Assembly: GCA_903944555.1 (NCBI GenBank) | Contig: CAJASG010000677.1 | Span: forward strand, 1 to 15,422 | Direction of reading: 5' to 3' | Length of the DNA stretch: 15,422 nucleotides | Origin: an uncultured beta proteobacterium | GTDB taxonomy: Bacteria > Pseudomonadota > Gammaproteobacteria > Burkholderiales > Burkholderiaceae_C | Shown: positions 7,066-15,222 of the stretch, piece by piece | How positions within the stretch are numbered: position 1 is the first letter of the stretch | How the letters are laid out: every line of letters begins with the position of its first letter | The notes under the pieces: model-generated | What the model saw: the letters and a program-made list of their open reading frames with translations, nothing else | What the model was told of the DNA's origin: nothing | The model's database searches: none | Made by a program: the position numbers and the translations under genes

Positions 7066-8245
7066 AGCGCCCCCCTTCGGCCGGTGCTGGCAAGCACTCG
7101 GACAACATGGCAAACCCAAGGTTCACCAGCAATGCCAGTCCCAAAATAGGCAACACGCCCAGCAACACCACGTCTTGTGCATTGCCAAACAAGCCGTCAA
7201 ACATGATGGCCCCCAAGCCGCCAGCACCGATCAATGCGGCGACGGCCGCAAGTCCAACAGTTTGTATGGTTGCCGTGCGTACACCGGCCAAAACCACCGG
7301 CAAGGCCAGCGGTGCTTGTGCCCACCAGAAAATCTGCCAAGTGTTCATGCCCATGCCCTGCGCCGCGTCCAACACGGCAGAGGGCACTTGTGCCAACCCC
7401 GCCTGCGTGCCGCGCACGACGGGCAGCAGGCTATACAAGGTAAGCGCAATAACAGCAGGTGCTACGCCGATGCCGCTGATACCCAGTTCCGTCAGCCCAG
7501 GCCAAGTGCCCGCCAACCAGGCCAACGGCACCATCAGCAAGCCAAAAAGCGCAATGGAAGGAATGGTTTGAATGATATTGAGCGGCGGCAAAAGCCAACG
7601 CTGCAAGAGTTCGTGGCGGTTCAGCAGCCAACCCAGCGGCAAACCCAGGCACAGCGAAGGAAGCAAGGCCAGAGCCACGATTTGAAGGTGGCGCACTATG
7701 GCGGGCAAGAATGACTCTGCGTGGTTGGCGTACTCTTTCATGATGGCGAGTTGTTCGCATCCTGTTCCCGCCAACACACCCAACACGACACACAGCAGGC
7801 TGATCCATACGCCAGCGCGAACCGCCAGCCCCAATTGCAGACGGTGCAGCGCGTCCATAACGATGAGACACAAGCACAGCACCAGCACCCAAAATGCACT
7901 GCCCCAAGACGTACGCGCAATGGGGGACTGCAATTGTGCGACGTGACCTGCATAGGCGCCCGACAGCGCGACAAGACCCAGCACCAGTCCCGACGCAAGC
8001 GCGACGACACCGTAAAGAGCCAGCCGAGACGATTTCACACACACCGCAATACACAACAGCGTGACTGCGATCACGCCAAGTCCGTTCAGCGACGTGCTGG
8101 AATCCACCACGGTTTTCAGCACATTCCAAAGCGAAATGCCTTGCCCTGACATCAGTCGGTTGGGGGCCACATTCAGCAGCGGCAACCATTGCACCGCCCC
8201 AAGCCCCAGCGCCAACAGAGTTAGAAAGACCGGGTTGCCTCGCAC
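7052..8245 (-). CDS. yehY: Osmoprotectant-type ABC transporter permease, long form (YehY-like)
   Basis: Permease of about 397 aa, matching YehY (about 385 aa), not the roughly 210-aa OpuCB type. The N-terminal half carries about four to five extra membrane segments (for example PVFLTLLALGLGAVQWLPLL and GVVALASGLVLGLVALSG). The C-terminal half is the transport core with an EAA loop near residues 298-320 (AAQGMGMNTWQI...APLALP) and IGAGGLGAIMFDGL near the end. The GTG at 8245 gives MRGNPVFLTLLALG, 16 bp after the binding-protein stop. No ATG is available between that stop and the first membrane segment, and the ribosome site is weak, so the exact start is less sure than the gene. Confidence 0.92.
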   Translation of the reverse strand: MRGNPVFLTLLALGLGAVQWLPLLNVAPNRLMSGQGISLWNVLKTVVDSSTSLNGLGVIAVTLLCIAVCVKSSRLALYGVVALASGLVLGLVALSGAYAGHVAQLQSPIARTSWGSAFWVLVLCLCLIVMDALHRLQLGLAVRAGVWISLLCVVLGVLAGTGCEQLAIMKEYANHAESFLPAIVRHLQIVALALLPSLCLGLPLGWLLNRHELLQRWLLPPLNIIQTIPSIALFGLLMVPLAWLAGTWPGLTELGISGIGVAPAVIALTLYSLLPVVRGTQAGLAQVPSAVLDAAQGMGMNTWQIFWWAQAPLALPVVLAGVRTATIQTVGLAAVAALIGAGGLGAIMFDGLFGNAQDVVLLGVLPILGLALLVNLGFAMLSECLPAPAEGGRFDPV

Positions 8246-8261
8246 GCGGCAAATGCTCGTG

Positions 8262-9185
8262 CTATTTGACCAGGCCCTTGGCACGTAGAAACTCTGCCGC
8301 CACTTTTTTAGCATCCTGGCCTTCAAGCTGAATCTTTGCGTTCAGACCTTGCAAGGTGGCGCCGTCCAGGTGTTTAAACACATTGGCCAGCACCTCTTTG
8401 ATCTTGGGGTTCTTGGCCAAAACTTCGGCACGCACAATCGGTGCGGGCGCGTAAATGGGCTGCACGCCCTTGGTGTCTTCCATGATCACCAGTCCCAATG
8501 CAGATACCGGCCCGTCCGTACCGTAGGCCATGGCGGCATTGACCCCGGAGGTTTTTTCAGCCGCTGCGCGAATCGTGACCGATGTGTCGCCTCCCGCCAG
8601 GGTCAACAGCTGTTCGGGTTTGAGCTTGAATCCATAGGCCGCCTGAAACGCAGGCAGCGCATCTGAGCGCTCGGCAAACTCGGCAGACGCCGCCAGCTTG
8701 AACTGCCCACCCGCGCTGATCCAGCGCCCCATATCTTCCAGTGAGACCAGCTTGTTGGCGCTTGCCACGTCTTTGCGTACCGCAATCGCCCAGGTATTGT
8801 TGGCCGGTGCGGCGGTCAGCCACACAATTTTGTTTTTCTCCAGATCCAAGGCGCTGACCCGGTCAAACCCCGCCTTGGCGTTTTTCCAGGCCGGGTTGGA
8901 CTCGTCCGAGAAAAAGAAAGCGCCGTTACCCGTGTACTCGGGATAGATATCGATTTCGCCCGAAGTAATGGCGCCACGCATGATCTTGGTATTTCCCAGA
9001 CTGGACTTGTTTTCGACCTTGATTCCGTTGGCCTCAAGGGCCAGGGCAATCACGTTACCCAGCAACTTGCCCTCAGTATCAATTTTGGAGCCCACGCGCA
9101 CGGCGGTGGCGGTCTGACCGATGGCGCTACCTGCCAGCAGGGCAGCGGCAGTAACAAGAACGAGTCGACGTTGGAGGGTTTTCAT
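8262..9185 (-). CDS. osmF: Periplasmic osmoprotectant-binding protein (OsmF/YehZ-like)
   Basis: First gene of the operon, 307 aa (E. coli OsmF/YehZ about 305). It has a Sec signal peptide (MKTLQRRLVLVTAAALLAGSA...) and the family landmarks VRVGSKIDTEGKLLGN at the mature N-terminus and IDIYPEYTGNG near residue 80, followed by the two-lobed OpuAC-type fold. The ATG at 9185 has AAGGA at 9197-9193 with 7-nt spacing. In the family it captures quaternary amines such as glycine betaine or choline and passes them to the permeases. E. coli YehZYXW is a poor betaine importer, so the true substrate is open. A candidate promoter lies at 9245-9218. The symbol is by family and synteny. Confidence 0.93.
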   Translation of the reverse strand: MKTLQRRLVLVTAAALLAGSAIGQTATAVRVGSKIDTEGKLLGNVIALALEANGIKVENKSSLGNTKIMRGAITSGEIDIYPEYTGNGAFFFSDESNPAWKNAKAGFDRVSALDLEKNKIVWLTAAPANNTWAIAVRKDVASANKLVSLEDMGRWISAGGQFKLAASAEFAERSDALPAFQAAYGFKLKPEQLLTLAGGDTSVTIRAAAEKTSGVNAAMAYGTDGPVSALGLVIMEDTKGVQPIYAPAPIVRAEVLAKNPKIKEVLANVFKHLDGATLQGLNAKIQLEGQDAKKVAAEFLRAKGLVK

Positions 9186-9217
9186 TGGGGAATCCTTAAA
9201 AATCTGTGGGCTTAGGG

Positions 9218-9245
9218 ACAGTATCTCACCTCAGTAAGGCATCAA
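9218..9245 (-). promoter_or_regulatory. Candidate promoter of the transporter operon
   Basis: On the minus strand TTGATG (9245-9240) and TACTGT (9223-9218) are separated by 16 nt, placing a start near 9211 and a leader of about 25 nt before the binding-protein ATG. The match to consensus is moderate and was judged by eye. Confidence 0.35.
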
Positions 9246-9291
9246 ACCGGCTCGCTGCCTATGGCCTTGCACTGGTAGTGTCTTAATATGC

Positions 9292-10200
9292 TTGCCCGTG
9301 ACTGCCACCCCCTCTTTTCACCACCGCCTTGCCCGTGGCCAACAACTGCTATCTCCATTGGAGTTGCACGCCTTGCTGTCTGGCACCACTGCGAAGGCAA
9401 AACCACCCGGCCATTGGCGACTATTTGAGGTCGGATGCGAGGCCATGGATGCATTTCTGATCAGCCACATCCCAGGTGCGACGTATTTGGATACCAACTG
9501 CATGGAGGAGCAACCGTTTTGGAACAAGGTGGCAGACCAGGAGTTGTTGCGCATCTTGCTGAATCTGGGAATTTGCCACGACTCCACCGTGGTGCTGTAC
9601 GGACGAAACACCACCGCCGCAGCACGGGCCGCGCATTTGATGCTGTACGCGGGGGTGCGTGATGTACGCATGCTGGACGGAGGGTATGGCGCATGGCAGC
9701 GTGCCATGCTACCGGTAGAAGCGGGTGCAGGCACTAGCCACTACCCCAGCGCAACCTACTTTGGCGCACCCTTCCCGGGGTGCCCACACTACATGGTGCA
9801 GACGCCGCAAGCCAAAGCACTTCTGCAAACCCCTGACGGGGTGCTTGCCAGCATCCGCACCTGGGGTGAATTTTCCGGCACCACATCGGGCTACTGCTAC
9901 ATCAAGGCCAAGGGCGACATACCCGGTGCCCGTTGGGGGCGGGCTGGCGATGGCGGTGACATGAACAGCATGAGTGACTTTCAACGGCCGGACGGCACCA
10001 TGAAACCACCCCAGGAAATATCCGAATTTTGGGCAGCCGAAGGCATCCATTCGGGTCAAAGCGTGGCGTTCTACTGCGGCACCGGTTGGCGTGCATCGCT
10101 TGCGTTCTACTATGCTTGGCTCATGGGCTGGGAGCGCATCGCCGTTTATGACGGAGGCTGGTTCGAATGGAGTAGCGACCCCAGCAACCCAGTGACCTAA
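9292..10200 (+). CDS. Tandem-rhodanese sulfurtransferase (YnjE-like active-site loop)
   Basis: Two rhodanese domains in 302 aa. The C-terminal domain carries the persulfide-forming Cys262 in FYCGTGWRAS, a loop like that of E. coli YnjE and unlike CRKGVT of classical rhodanese. It is followed by LMGWERIAVYDGGWFEWS. The N-terminal domain has VVLYGRNTTAAARAAH where a catalytic cysteine would sit, so it is a non-catalytic structural domain. No signal peptide is seen, suggesting a cytoplasmic enzyme that transfers sulfane sulfur from thiosulfate, mercaptopyruvate or a protein persulfide; the donor is unknown. The start is uncertain: TTG at 9292 or GTG at 9298 are the first possible codons, neither with a good ribosome site. 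It is divergent from the transporter operon (106 bp). Confidence 0.92.
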   Translation: MPVTATPSFHHRLARGQQLLSPLELHALLSGTTAKAKPPGHWRLFEVGCEAMDAFLISHIPGATYLDTNCMEEQPFWNKVADQELLRILLNLGICHDSTVVLYGRNTTAAARAAHLMLYAGVRDVRMLDGGYGAWQRAMLPVEAGAGTSHYPSATYFGAPFPGCPHYMVQTPQAKALLQTPDGVLASIRTWGEFSGTTSGYCYIKAKGDIPGARWGRAGDGGDMNSMSDFQRPDGTMKPPQEISEFWAAEGIHSGQSVAFYCGTGWRASLAFYYAWLMGWERIAVYDGGWFEWSSDPSNPVT

Positions 10201-10475
10201 CACCCACCATGATGGCCCAGTCGCACGATGCAATCCACTGGCGAGTCGAAAAACTTCACTAGGGAACAGGCTGCTTTGGCTCGTTGGGACAGTAATTGCC
10301 TGTTGATGCTTAACTTCCTATCTTGGATTAAGGCCAATCTCTTTGAACGGCGATAGAAGGATGGAAGACCGGTTGTCAGTTCTGGCGATCCATAGAAAAA
10401 GCCAATCCTTGCCCTGCAAGGCGAATACGAAGCTTTCATGTTGTCCACAAGGCAAGGTCAGAAACAGGGGGGATT

Positions 10476-13400
10476 TTGCCGAAGTTAAATAATTTCTGGT
10501 GGCGATCGCTGCAAACCAGACTGCCACTCTTTGCACTGACGATTTTTATCGCCAGCATCTGGGCGATGTCCTTCTTTGCCAGTCGGACACTCCGTGAGGA
10601 CATGCAGCACATGTTGGGCGAGCAGCACCTGGCGACGATCACCGTCATTGCCGAACAGGTGAACGAAGAACTGGTAGATCAGTTCAAATCGCTCAACATC
10701 GTTGCGGCAGATATCACACCGGCCCTACTGGGAAAACCAGCCGGGTTACAGCTGGCGCTGGAGCACCGCCCCGTTTTTCAGCAGTTGTTTAACGGTGGGA
10801 CCTTTATTACAGGACCTGATGGCATCGCGCTTGCTTCGGTTCCCTTGGCCGTCGGGCGGCGTGGGATTAGCTATATGGACCGGGACTTCATCATGGCCGC
10901 GCTCAAGGACGGCAAAGCAACGGTGGGGCGGCCTGTATTGGGCAAGAAGCTGGCAGCGCCAATTTTTGTCGTGGCCGTGCCCATTCGCGATGCAAAGGGA
11001 CTGGTCATAGGTGCATTGGCAGGCATCACCGACCTGAGCCGACCGAGCTTTCTGGACCATGTGACCCAGAACCACTATGGCAAGACTGGTGGCTATCTGT
11101 TAAGTGCACCGCAGTATCGGTTGATCGTCACCGGCTCTGACAAGAGTCGCATCATGCAACCCTTCCCGGCACCGGGTATCAACCCCATGCTTGACCGCTA
11201 CGTCGACGGCTACGAGGGCTATGGCGTTTCTGTCAATTCACGAGGTGTGGAGGAGCTCACCGCCGCTAAAGGTGTGCCGGTCGCAGGCTGGTTCATGGCA
11301 CTGACTCTGCCGACCGAAGAGGCTTATGCACCAATTCACGCCATGCAGCAGCACATGGACAAGTCCTTGTTTGCGCTGATCCTGCTGGCGGGGGGCATAA
11401 CCTGGCTGTTGAGCTCGTGGAATTTGCGACGCCAACTCACCCCGATCCGTGTTGCAGCAAAACTACTGGCCAGCGACTCCGCTGCCGGCCGAGTGCCAAA
11501 AACATTGCCTGTCGAACAGTCGAACGAAGTGGGTGAACTGCTCGACGGCTTCAACCGTTCGATCGGAGTGTTGGCGCAACGGGAGCTTGCAATTAAAGCG
11601 CAGGAGGTGTTCAAGCAAGCGATCCTGAATTCGATGGATGCTCAAATTGCAGTGCTTGATCATGCGGGGACCATCGTCATGGTGAACGAATCCTGGCACC
11701 GTTTTGCCACACAAAACAGCGCTGAACCCAGCTCCCTAGCACCAAGCATCAACGTCGGTGCCAACTACCTGACTGTGTGCTCGGCCCTTGGCGATAACAA
11801 GTCAGGTGGCGCGACTGACGCTTGTCATGGAATTATGGCGGTGCTGAACGGAACACTGCCAACTTTCACCTTGGACTACCCCTGCCATTCGCCACTACAA
11901 CATCGCTGGTTCACCATGGTGGTGACCCCGTTGAAGCTGGATACCGGGTTTGGCGCAGTGGTGGTGCACACCAACATCACTGACCGCAAACAGGCTGAAG
12001 CCAACCTGATCGAGAGTAGTGAACTCAACCGGGCGGTGAGCGATAACGGCCAGGCATTGATCTGGCTCGCCGGTTTGGACAAGGGATGCCACCACTTCAA
12101 CAAGCCATGGCTGGCCTTCACCGGCAGAACCTTGGAACAAGAGATTGGCAATGGTTGGGTAGAGGGTGTGCATCCAGATGATCTGCAACGTTGCCTTGAC
12201 ATCTATGTGACGGCCTTTGATCGACACGAAAGATTCAGTATGGTCTATCGCCTGCGTCACCATACCGGCGACTATCGCTGGATTCTGGATGATGGTGCGC
12301 CGCGTTTTGACAGTGCGGGTTGCTTTGTTGGCTACGTCGGACACTGTCTTGACATCACCGACATGCGAAAAGCCGAGGATGAAATTCGCATCGCCGCGAC
12401 CGCCTTCGAGTCCCAGTTAGGTATCACCATCACGGACGCCAACAAAGTCATCCTGCGCGTCAACCAGGCATTCACTGAAATTACCGGCTACACCGCAGAG
12501 GAAGCCGTAGGGCAAACCCCCAAATTGATCAGCTCGGGGCGACACGACGCAGCCTTCTATTCGGCAATGTGGGAGCGTATCGCTCTGTGCGGAACGTGGC
12601 AGGGAGAGATCTGGAACCGACGCAAGAACGGCGAGGTATTCCCTGAATGGCTGACCATTAGCGGTGTAACGTCCGATTCCGGCCTGACAACCCACTATGT
12701 AGGCACCTTCAGCGACATTACGCTTCGCAAGACATCGGAAGACAGTATTCAGCGCCTGGCCTTCTATGACCCGCTGACCGGCCTTCCCAATCGGCGATTG
12801 CTGATGGACCGGCTGGCGCAGGCATTGGCTGCGGGCATGCGCCATCCACGCCAGGGGGCGCTGCTGTTTGTCGATCTTGACAACTTCAAGATACTCAACG
12901 ACACCATGGGCCACCACCAGGGCGACCTGCTGCTAGAACAGGTATCCACCCGTTTGAGCACCTGCATCCGGGAATGCGACACAGTGGCCCGTCTGGGCGG
13001 AGACGAGTTCGTGGTGATGCTTGAAGATCTGAGTGTGGATGCATTGAAAGCAGCGACCCAGGCCGAATCAGTGGGTGAAAAGATACTGCTGACGCTCAAC
13101 AGACCTTATCAAATCGGTGAGCACACGCACCACAGCACGCCCAGCATAGGCATCACCTTGTTTGGTAGTGACCCGCTGGAGAGTATTGACGAGCCTTTGA
13201 AGCGGGCTGTTTTGGCCATGTATCAGGCCAAGGCTGCAGGTCGCAACACATTGCGCTTCTTTGACCCGCAGATGCAGTCCGTGGTGAGCGCCAGAGCCGC
13301 CATGGAGGCGGGTTTGCAGTTGGCCATTCAAGAGGGGCAGTTCCTTCTGCACTATCAGGGCCAGGTGACCAATGAGGAACGTTTGACTGGCGCAGAGGCT

Positions 13401-14072
13401 CTGGTGCGCTGGCTGCACCCACTAAACGGCATGGTGTCACCGGCCGAATTCATTCCCTTGGCCGAAGATACCGGCATCATCTTGCCCTTGGGGGCTTGGG
13501 TATTGCAAACCGCTTGTGCGCAGCTGGCGCTTTGGGCAACGCAACCGGCGCTGGCACACCTCACGGTCGCGGTCAATGTCAGTGCCCGCCAGTTTCACCA
13601 TCCAAGCTTCGTCAGTGGGGTGCTGGGTGCACTTGAACGCTCGGGCGCCAACCCGGCGCGGCTCAAACTGGAGCTAACAGAGAGCCTGCTGGTGACCAAT
13701 GTTGATGAGGTGATCAACAAGATGAATGTTTTGAAGGAAATCGGCATTCACTTCTCTCTGGACGACTTTGGTACCGGCTACTCATCCCTTGCATACCTCA
13801 AGCGACTGCCACTGGATCAATTGAAAATTGACCAAGGATTTGTCAAGAATATTCTGCTTGACCCCAATGATGCTGCCATTGCCAAGATGGTCATTGCACT
13901 GGCTGATACGATGGGGTTGGCGGTCATTGCCGAAGGAGTAGAAACGCAGGAGCAGCGCGATTTCCTGGAGCGCGAGGGATGCCATGCTTATCAGGGGTAT
14001 TTCTTCAGCCGCCCGCTGCCGATTGATGCATTTGAAAAACTTGCCGCGACAGACAAACTTGCATACGCATGA
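10476..14072 (+). CDS. Membrane Cache-HAMP-PAS(3)-GGDEF-EAL cyclic di-GMP protein
   Basis: 1198 aa. A membrane segment (16-35) is followed by a periplasmic Cache sensor (about 40-275, with FITGPDGIALAS and YMDRDFIMAAL), a second membrane segment (298-314), HAMP (about 315-368), three PAS domains (about 380-510, 520-640, 641-755), GGDEF (about 762-930) and EAL (about 945-1190). GGDEF is intact at residue 841, with an RxxD inhibitory site (RECD) five residues before. EAL is at 974, and NVSARQF, ELTES, DDFGTGYSS, LKIDQ and AEGVET are present. The usual Asp of the ADxAMY motif is Val912. The TTG at 10476 is the first start codon after the in-frame stop at 10344, preceded by AGGGGGGA. The 275 bp upstream hold no gene or clear promoter. 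It is paralogous to the gene ending at 2861. Confidence 0.96.
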   Translation: MPKLNNFWWRSLQTRLPLFALTIFIASIWAMSFFASRTLREDMQHMLGEQHLATITVIAEQVNEELVDQFKSLNIVAADITPALLGKPAGLQLALEHRPVFQQLFNGGTFITGPDGIALASVPLAVGRRGISYMDRDFIMAALKDGKATVGRPVLGKKLAAPIFVVAVPIRDAKGLVIGALAGITDLSRPSFLDHVTQNHYGKTGGYLLSAPQYRLIVTGSDKSRIMQPFPAPGINPMLDRYVDGYEGYGVSVNSRGVEELTAAKGVPVAGWFMALTLPTEEAYAPIHAMQQHMDKSLFALILLAGGITWLLSSWNLRRQLTPIRVAAKLLASDSAAGRVPKTLPVEQSNEVGELLDGFNRSIGVLAQRELAIKAQEVFKQAILNSMDAQIAVLDHAGTIVMVNESWHRFATQNSAEPSSLAPSINVGANYLTVCSALGDNKSGGATDACHGIMAVLNGTLPTFTLDYPCHSPLQHRWFTMVVTPLKLDTGFGAVVVHTNITDRKQAEANLIESSELNRAVSDNGQALIWLAGLDKGCHHFNKPWLAFTGRTLEQEIGNGWVEGVHPDDLQRCLDIYVTAFDRHERFSMVYRLRHHTGDYRWILDDGAPRFDSAGCFVGYVGHCLDITDMRKAEDEIRIAATAFESQLGITITDANKVILRVNQAFTEITGYTAEEAVGQTPKLISSGRHDAAFYSAMWERIALCGTWQGEIWNRRKNGEVFPEWLTISGVTSDSGLTTHYVGTFSDITLRKTSEDSIQRLAFYDPLTGLPNRRLLMDRLAQALAAGMRHPRQGALLFVDLDNFKILNDTMGHHQGDLLLEQVSTRLSTCIRECDTVARLGGDEFVVMLEDLSVDALKAATQAESVGEKILLTLNRPYQIGEHTHHSTPSIGITLFGSDPLESIDEPLKRAVLAMYQAKAAGRNTLRFFDPQMQSVVSARAAMEAGLQLAIQEGQFLLHYQGQVTNEERLTGAEALVRWLHPLNGMVSPAEFIPLAEDTGIILPLGAWVLQTACAQLALWATQPALAHLTVAVNVSARQFHHPSFVSGVLGALERSGANPARLKLELTESLLVTNVDEVINKMNVLKEIGIHFSLDDFGTGYSSLAYLKRLPLDQLKIDQGFVKNILLDPNDAAIAKMVIALADTMGLAVIAEGVETQEQRDFLEREGCHAYQGYFFSRPLPIDAFEKLAATDKLAYA

Positions 14073-14173
14073 TAGCCGACCAGATTTCGGTGCAATACAG
14101 GCCACGTTCTTAAACGGACATTGGACTGGCACCAGGCTAAGCGCTGTCTAGGTCGATGCGGCTCGCGGCAGTC

Positions 14174-14209
14174 AACTGAAAAGCTGGGGTGATCCCCGGC
14201 CTTTCAGTT
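14174..14209. terminator. Strong hairpin between convergent genes
   Basis: AACTGAAA (14174-14181) pairs with TTTCAGTT (14202-14209). After one A/C mismatch, GCTGGGG pairs with CCCCGGC (one G-T pair) around the loop TGAT. The stem totals about 15 pairs. It lies between the stop of the cyclic di-GMP gene (14072) and the stop of the DUF1097 gene (14230), where a bidirectional terminator is expected. No long T-run follows on either strand, so the mechanism is not certain. Confidence 0.65.
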
Positions 14210-14229
14210 CAGATGTTTACTTCATAGCA

Positions 14230-14763
14230 TCAGCTAGCGACTTGCGACTTTGTCATCGCGGCACCCCAGCGTGCAGACAGCAAGCCAAACACTGCGCCCA
14301 CCACCACTGAAAGAGAAATCACAATCAGCGAGTTTTTCAGGCTTGCCGACAAAAGTACATCAAGATTGAGGACATCCGGGGTTTGCAGCAGGTAGGCAAA
14401 AGTGGAGGCAAAACCGAACACAGTCGCCGGAATGGTTGCCAGCGCCGACACATTGGCAGCGAGAACCACAACTACGACGCCCAGACCAACGGCCAGGGCC
14501 GCCCACAGCGGCAAGCCCAGTGGGCCAGCCAGTGGGACGGCCAGTATGAGCACAGCGACCCCCCAGGCCACCAATGCGCCAAAAATGCCACAAACAATCA
14601 ATTTTTGTAGTGCGGCAATGTCGGCACCCAATGCGTAAAAAGCACCCCAGGCCACAAATGCAGCCCATATGAGATAGACACCACTGAGTGGTCCGAGTGC
14701 AAGAAAAGTTGCCAGTGCGCCCAGAACCGAGATGCTTATGGCAAGCGCGTTTAAATTTTTCAT
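14230..14763 (-). CDS. DUF1097 inner-membrane protein
   Basis: 177 aa, almost entirely hydrophobic, with about five to six membrane segments (ISVLGALATFLALGPL; VYLIWAAFVAWGAFYALG; LIVCGIFGALVAWGVAVLIL; AALAVGLGVVVVVLAANVSAL; a segment around ATVFGFASTFAYLL; SLIVISLSVVVGAVFGLL). The sequence, especially WAAFVAWGAFYALGAD followed by the KLIVCGIFGALVAWG segment, fits the DUF1097 family that includes E. coli YcdZ; its function is unknown. The ATG at 14763 has AGGAGA (14774-14769) 5 nt upstream. Its stop faces the cyclic di-GMP gene across the hairpin at 14174-14209. No partner gene is adjacent on the same strand. Confidence 0.85.
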   Translation of the reverse strand: MKNLNALAISISVLGALATFLALGPLSGVYLIWAAFVAWGAFYALGADIAALQKLIVCGIFGALVAWGVAVLILAVPLAGPLGLPLWAALAVGLGVVVVVLAANVSALATIPATVFGFASTFAYLLQTPDVLNLDVLLSASLKNSLIVISLSVVVGAVFGLLSARWGAAMTKSQVAS

Positions 14764-15222
14764 CGATGTCTCCTGTCAGTTTGGTTAGGATAAAAATCTA
14801 CAACAGGGCGACCTCGTCCATCCAGACAATCAAGTCCAGGCAGGCGTGCATGACTTGGCGATCCATATTTTCAAAATGAAGCACATGTGTCAGGTTTTGG
14901 AACAATTTCCGCAGCCAGCGTCGCTCCCAGTACTTGATGCGCAATTTATGTGCCGCTTTCTGCGGCTGCAACAATCCGGCACCGGACCTGCATAGGACTG
15001 TTGGCAGCAAGCGGCGCCACGGAGCAGGACACGCACCCCGACGGTGCGCTGCGTATCGCAAGCGGACCAAGCAAAAAGATTTACGAATTCATGGTGCGGA
15101 ACATACAGGCGGTAGGCGGCGGCGAGGAGAACATACGAAATCTGCTGCGGTGCCTCCCCGGCACGCCAACCTATTGCATGTGATTTCGGCCACTTAGGGA
15201 TCAGTGGTGGGCACTGTGAAGG
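14764..15222. other. Region without a confident gene
   Basis: Beyond the ribosome site of the DUF1097 gene (14769-14774), I find no gene I can defend. A minus-strand frame ending at 14798 encodes a plausible-looking tail (KLRIKYWERRWLRKLFQNL...VWMDEVALL, codons typical of the neighbours), but its 5' part is arginine-rich and shadow-like and it lacks a convincing start. A plus-strand frame at 14950-15183 is described separately as a possible gene remnant. The two overlap in 14950-15070, so at most one can be genuine there. Confidence 0.5.
14950..15204 (+). pseudogene. Possible remnant of a periplasmic binding-protein gene
   Basis: The plus frame from GTG 14950 reads DGALRIASGPSKKIYEFMVRNIQAV in its second half, which resembles the first strand and helix of TAXI/TRAP-type solute-binding proteins (LRIATG...YELM.RDIQAV). 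It then loses that character and stops at 15183. Another frame of the same DNA continues with AVPPRHANLLHVISAT to 15204, resembling the next part of such proteins (VPS.GG..NLSLLSAN). This would fit a gene broken by frameshift and truncated after some 80 codons. The resemblance is from memory and short, so it may be chance. Confidence 0.28.

Noticed and set aside
6990..8149. Long plus-strand frames over the YehX/YehY-like genes
   Set aside because: Gln/Arg/His- and Pro/Ala-rich compositions typical of antisense shadows of hydrophobic membrane protein genes.
8246..8326. N-terminal extension of the YehY-like permease into the binding-protein gene
   Set aside because: The added residues are basic, non-membrane and unlike YehY; the GTG at 8245 gives a normal start.
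10201..10475. Possible small gene or promoter upstream of the right cyclic di-GMP gene
   Set aside because: The frames are short and lack ribosome sites; the best promoter-like pair (TTGATG with GATTAA) matches the -10 consensus poorly.
1..14072. Flanking cyclic di-GMP genes as ends of a composite mobile element
   Set aside because: No transposase, terminal inverted repeats or target duplication; they are ordinary paralogous genes.
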